NCBI GenBank assembly: GCA_965276665.1
Contig: OZ255620.1
Span: 1,054,001 to 1,118,000 of the forward strand
Direction of reading: 5' to 3'
DNA from: CAWGJC01 sp965276665
GTDB taxonomy: Bacteria > Pseudomonadota > Alphaproteobacteria > Acetobacterales > Acetobacteraceae
DNA length: 64,000 bases
Shown here one piece after another: positions 61,668 through 64,000 of the stretch. The notes beneath the pieces were generated by a model, which saw nothing but the letters and a program-made list of their open reading frames with translations, did not search any database and was not told the origin of the DNA. The position numbers and the translations under genes were made by a program. Each line of letters starts with the position of its first letter. Within the stretch, counting starts at the first letter, position 1.

Positions 61668-63944
61668 ATGACGAAAATCACCTGGAAGACCGACAAGAGC
61701 GGCAACTGGTCCACCGGGGCGAACTGGTCCTCGGGCGGCGTTCCCGGACCGGCCGACAGCGTGACGATCGACACCGCGCACCCCAGGACGATCACCCACA
61801 CCACGGGCAACAGCACCGCCGCGGCGCTCGACGTGGCGGCGGCCGACACGCTGGACGTGAAGGCCGGCCGGATCGCCGTCAGCGGGCAGGCGGCGATCGC
61901 CGGCAGCGTGATGGAGAGCGGCGGCACGCTGAGCCTGGGCGGCGGCTCCGATCTCGGCGGCGGGTTCACCCAGACCGGCGGCACGCTCGCCATCCGTAGC
62001 GGCGCGCTCACGCTTTCCGGCGCGAGCAGTCTGGGCGGCAGCGTCACCGGCGCCGGCACCCTCGTGACGAGTGCCTCCACCATCGACGGCGTCATGCTCG
62101 AGGACGGCGCGACGCTCAGGAACGCCGGCACGCTTCTGCAGACCGGGAACATCGCCGCGGACCCCACCGGGACCGCCGCGATCCGTTTGCTGAACGGCGC
62201 CTTCCATTCCTGGCAGATCGAGAGCGGCGCCACCATCGCGGGCGGCGCGGACGCGATCTTCGTCAATGCCGGCAGGCTGGTGACGGCGGGCGATGGCGGG
62301 ACCGCGGTGATCGACATCGCCGCGCGCAGCACGGGGCAGATCGTGATCGGACCGGGCATGCTCGATTTCAACGAGCCGTCCTACGATCCGTCCTACGATC
62401 TCGGGGGCACCATCTCCGGCGCCGGCACCCTCGAGCTCGGCGCGGCCTCCGGCACGCTGGCGGCGAACCTCGATCTCGCGACCGCCGCGATCCTGGTGGA
62501 CGGGGCGAATGTGGCGCTCGGCGGCGATCTCGCCTTCGGCGGGGAATGGACGAGCGGCGGCACCGTGGCGCTCGGCGGTCATACGCTGACCTTGTCCGGG
62601 CAGGTCGCGCCCGGACTCATCGTCGCGGATGGCACCCTGCTCCTCACCGGCACCACGGAGGGGCCGGTCACGCTGATCGACGCGTCGCTCGACAACCGGG
62701 GGGTGCTGAACGGCTCGATCATCCCGGACACCGCGGCCGGTGCGGGCCCGTCGAGCGCGGTCAACGAGGCCGGCGGCACCATCACGACCTCGGTGAGCGT
62801 CAACCCCGCAGGCGGCCGCTACGGCCTGACCAATCGCGGCGTGATCCACTACACGGGAAACGGGTCGCTGGCCCCCGGGCTGACCAGCACCGGCACGCTC
62901 GTCGTCGATGCGACGCTCGCGCTCGATAGCCAGGACGGCGCGCTGGGCAACCTCAATGAGAGCAACACGCTGGGCGGCGTGGTGAGCGGCGCCGGCTCGC
63001 TCTCTTTCTCCGGCTCTGTTCAACCCGATGCCGGTCCTTCCAACTATTCGACGCTCGCCGCCGGCCTCTCGCTGACGGTGGCGGCGGTGTCGATCAACGG
63101 GGGCTACGTCCTGCTGGAAGGCGATCTTACCTATGCCGGGAGCTGGACGGAATCCGAGGCGAGCGTCGATCTCGGCACATCCGCGCTGACCTTGACCGGC
63201 TCGGTCGATTTCGCCGTCGTCCCGCAATTCGAGGAATCGGCTCGAACCTCGTTTTATGGCACTGGCGTCGTCACGCTGGCCGGCAACACCACGATCGGCA
63301 GCCTGTCAGCGGGCTCGCTGGTCAATGCCGGCTTCGTCAACCAGGTGTCGCTTGTGGGCTATCAGGTCGACCCCTATCCCATGTACGCCGCCGCCCTGGT
63401 CAACGAGGCGGGCGCGACCTACCAGATGCAGGAATATGCCCAGCTCTATGCCGGCACCCTCGAGAATAGCGGGTTGCTCACCGCGCAGGGGTCGCCGGCC
63501 GGCGCCACCACCAACACGCTGATCGACGTCGCCACCATCAACAACGGGACGGTGCAGGTGACCGGCGGGACGCTGACCTTCGGCAGTTCGGTGGCCGGCG
63601 GCGGCACGCTGCTCCTCGCGGCGAATAGCGGCATGACCTTCGAGGGCAATGTGGCGGCCGGGAGCACCGCGATGCTCGGGGCGGACTCGACGCTCGACGT
63701 GAGCGCAACCGCCGGGTTCGGGGCGACGATCGCCGATTTCACGCATGGCGACGTCGTCCTCCTTGCCGGGCTCAGCTGGAATTCCGGCGTTTCGGACAGC
63801 TACACGCCCGGGACCGGCGCCGGCGGGGTCCTCTCCGTCAGCAACGGCTCGGCGAGCGCGAGCCTGAATTTCGCCGGGACCTACACGACCGGCTCATTCT
63901 CGCTGGTCGACAACCAGGGGAATGTCGCGGTCGCCCATAGCTGA
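61668..63944 (+). CDS. large beta-repeat surface or secreted protein
   Basis: ATG 61668 has GGGAGGGGAT before it. The 758-residue product is rich in Gly, Ala, Thr and Ser and built of short beta repeats (SGGTLSLGGGSDLGGGFTQT, GGTLAIRSGALTLSGASSLG). It starts TKITWKTDKSGNWSTGANWS and has no signal peptide or autotransporter barrel. The end GTGAGGVLSVSNGSASASLN with TYTTGSFSLVDNQGNVAV resembles C-termini of type I-secreted beta-roll/beta-helix proteins. It may be an adhesin or matrix protein; no secretion genes are in the window. It is divergent from gor. Confidence 0.75.
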   Translation: MTKITWKTDKSGNWSTGANWSSGGVPGPADSVTIDTAHPRTITHTTGNSTAAALDVAAADTLDVKAGRIAVSGQAAIAGSVMESGGTLSLGGGSDLGGGFTQTGGTLAIRSGALTLSGASSLGGSVTGAGTLVTSASTIDGVMLEDGATLRNAGTLLQTGNIAADPTGTAAIRLLNGAFHSWQIESGATIAGGADAIFVNAGRLVTAGDGGTAVIDIAARSTGQIVIGPGMLDFNEPSYDPSYDLGGTISGAGTLELGAASGTLAANLDLATAAILVDGANVALGGDLAFGGEWTSGGTVALGGHTLTLSGQVAPGLIVADGTLLLTGTTEGPVTLIDASLDNRGVLNGSIIPDTAAGAGPSSAVNEAGGTITTSVSVNPAGGRYGLTNRGVIHYTGNGSLAPGLTSTGTLVVDATLALDSQDGALGNLNESNTLGGVVSGAGSLSFSGSVQPDAGPSNYSTLAAGLSLTVAAVSINGGYVLLEGDLTYAGSWTESEASVDLGTSALTLTGSVDFAVVPQFEESARTSFYGTGVVTLAGNTTIGSLSAGSLVNAGFVNQVSLVGYQVDPYPMYAAALVNEAGATYQMQEYAQLYAGTLENSGLLTAQGSPAGATTNTLIDVATINNGTVQVTGGTLTFGSSVAGGGTLLLAANSGMTFEGNVAAGSTAMLGADSTLDVSATAGFGATIADFTHGDVVLLAGLSWNSGVSDSYTPGTGAGGVLSVSNGSASASLNFAGTYTTGSFSLVDNQGNVAVAHS

Positions 63945-63973
63945 GGACGGCCCCCGGCACGCGCGTCCGACGG

Positions 63974-64000
63974 CTACTCGACCGTGACGGATTTCGCCAG
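63974..64000 (-). CDS. glmS: glucosamine-fructose-6-phosphate aminotransferase, last codons
   Basis: The minus strand at the window edge reads LAKSVTVE followed by TAG, the invariant C-terminus of GlmS (NLAKSVTVE). Only eight codons are visible. The gene is convergent with the surface-protein gene, 29 bases away. The call rests on this short but distinctive motif. Confidence 0.75.
   Translation of the reverse strand: MAKSVTVE

Noticed and set aside
61512..63227. Extension of the glutathione reductase frame far upstream (total 1031 codons)
   Set aside because: The added part is the mirror of the beta-repeat gene; the ribosome site and FAD motif place the true start at 61511.

Overview
The window reads as chromosomal DNA of a GC-rich alphaproteobacterium. 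The class markers are FlbT, a FlbD-type sigma54 activator, GlmS-adjacent housekeeping genes and a class II DAHP synthase; the gene style suggests Rhodospirillales/Acetobacteraceae, but that family assignment is inference. It has two very different halves: about 1-34.97 kb is accessory DNA full of integrase, IS and conjugation remnants, and about 35.2-64 kb is compact core chromosome.

Accessory half. At 1-4.7 kb a minus-strand catabolic cluster holds a family III CoA-transferase, a LacI-type regulator, an MHS-family MFS permease and a sugar-type ABC substrate-binding protein that runs off the window. A 30-bp perfect palindrome lies before the permease. At 5-9.9 kb there is a wrecked integration hot spot: an integrase remnant, a decayed ISL3-family element, an intact tyrosine integrase and copies of a tRNA-Gly 3' end. 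At 10-16 kb a minus-strand redox/stress run encodes RidA, an ABM monooxygenase-like protein, a DHA2 MFS pump, OsmC, a frameshifted AhpD-like protein, a peroxiredoxin-like protein, an SDR and a DUF1993 protein. At 16.2-21.7 kb are an Ogt-type DNA repair protein and two LysR regulators, one divergent from a peroxiredoxin-like/NAD(P)-reductase pair. At 21.9-27.7 kb two 2533-bp IS21-family copies lie in mirror orientation around a 695-bp spacer that carries another tRNA-Gly att fragment and a truncated integrase. At 28-30.4 kb are LysR, DoxX-like and NmrA-like genes. At 30.6-32.7 kb a two-gene cassette (DUF4238 protein plus HNH-like protein) is bracketed by an imperfect direct repeat. At 32.7-34.97 kb are broken LysR genes, a DUF2274 gene and a truncated trbI.

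Core half. After an alpha/beta hydrolase comes a flagellar locus. flbT, flgL, flgK and flgE run leftward; fliK, flgD, fliF, fliG, fliH, fliN, flbD and flhA run rightward. The two arms diverge from one region with a sigma54-like promoter on each strand. Next come a probable hexarate/2-hydroxyacid module (UxaA/GarD-type dehydratase, HpcH/HpaI aldolase, GlcD-type FAD dehydrogenase), a His-rich PadR regulator with a DUF2218 gene and a palindromic operator, and a tightly overlapping minus-strand run of DAHP synthase, nicotinate phosphoribosyltransferase, a small unknown protein and glutamyl-tRNA synthetase. The window ends with glutathione reductase, a large beta-repeat surface protein and the last codons of glmS.

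The best candidates for something new are the DUF4238/HNH cassette, the mirror-image IS21 pair with a shared istA frameshift, and the multi-copy tRNA-Gly attachment region.
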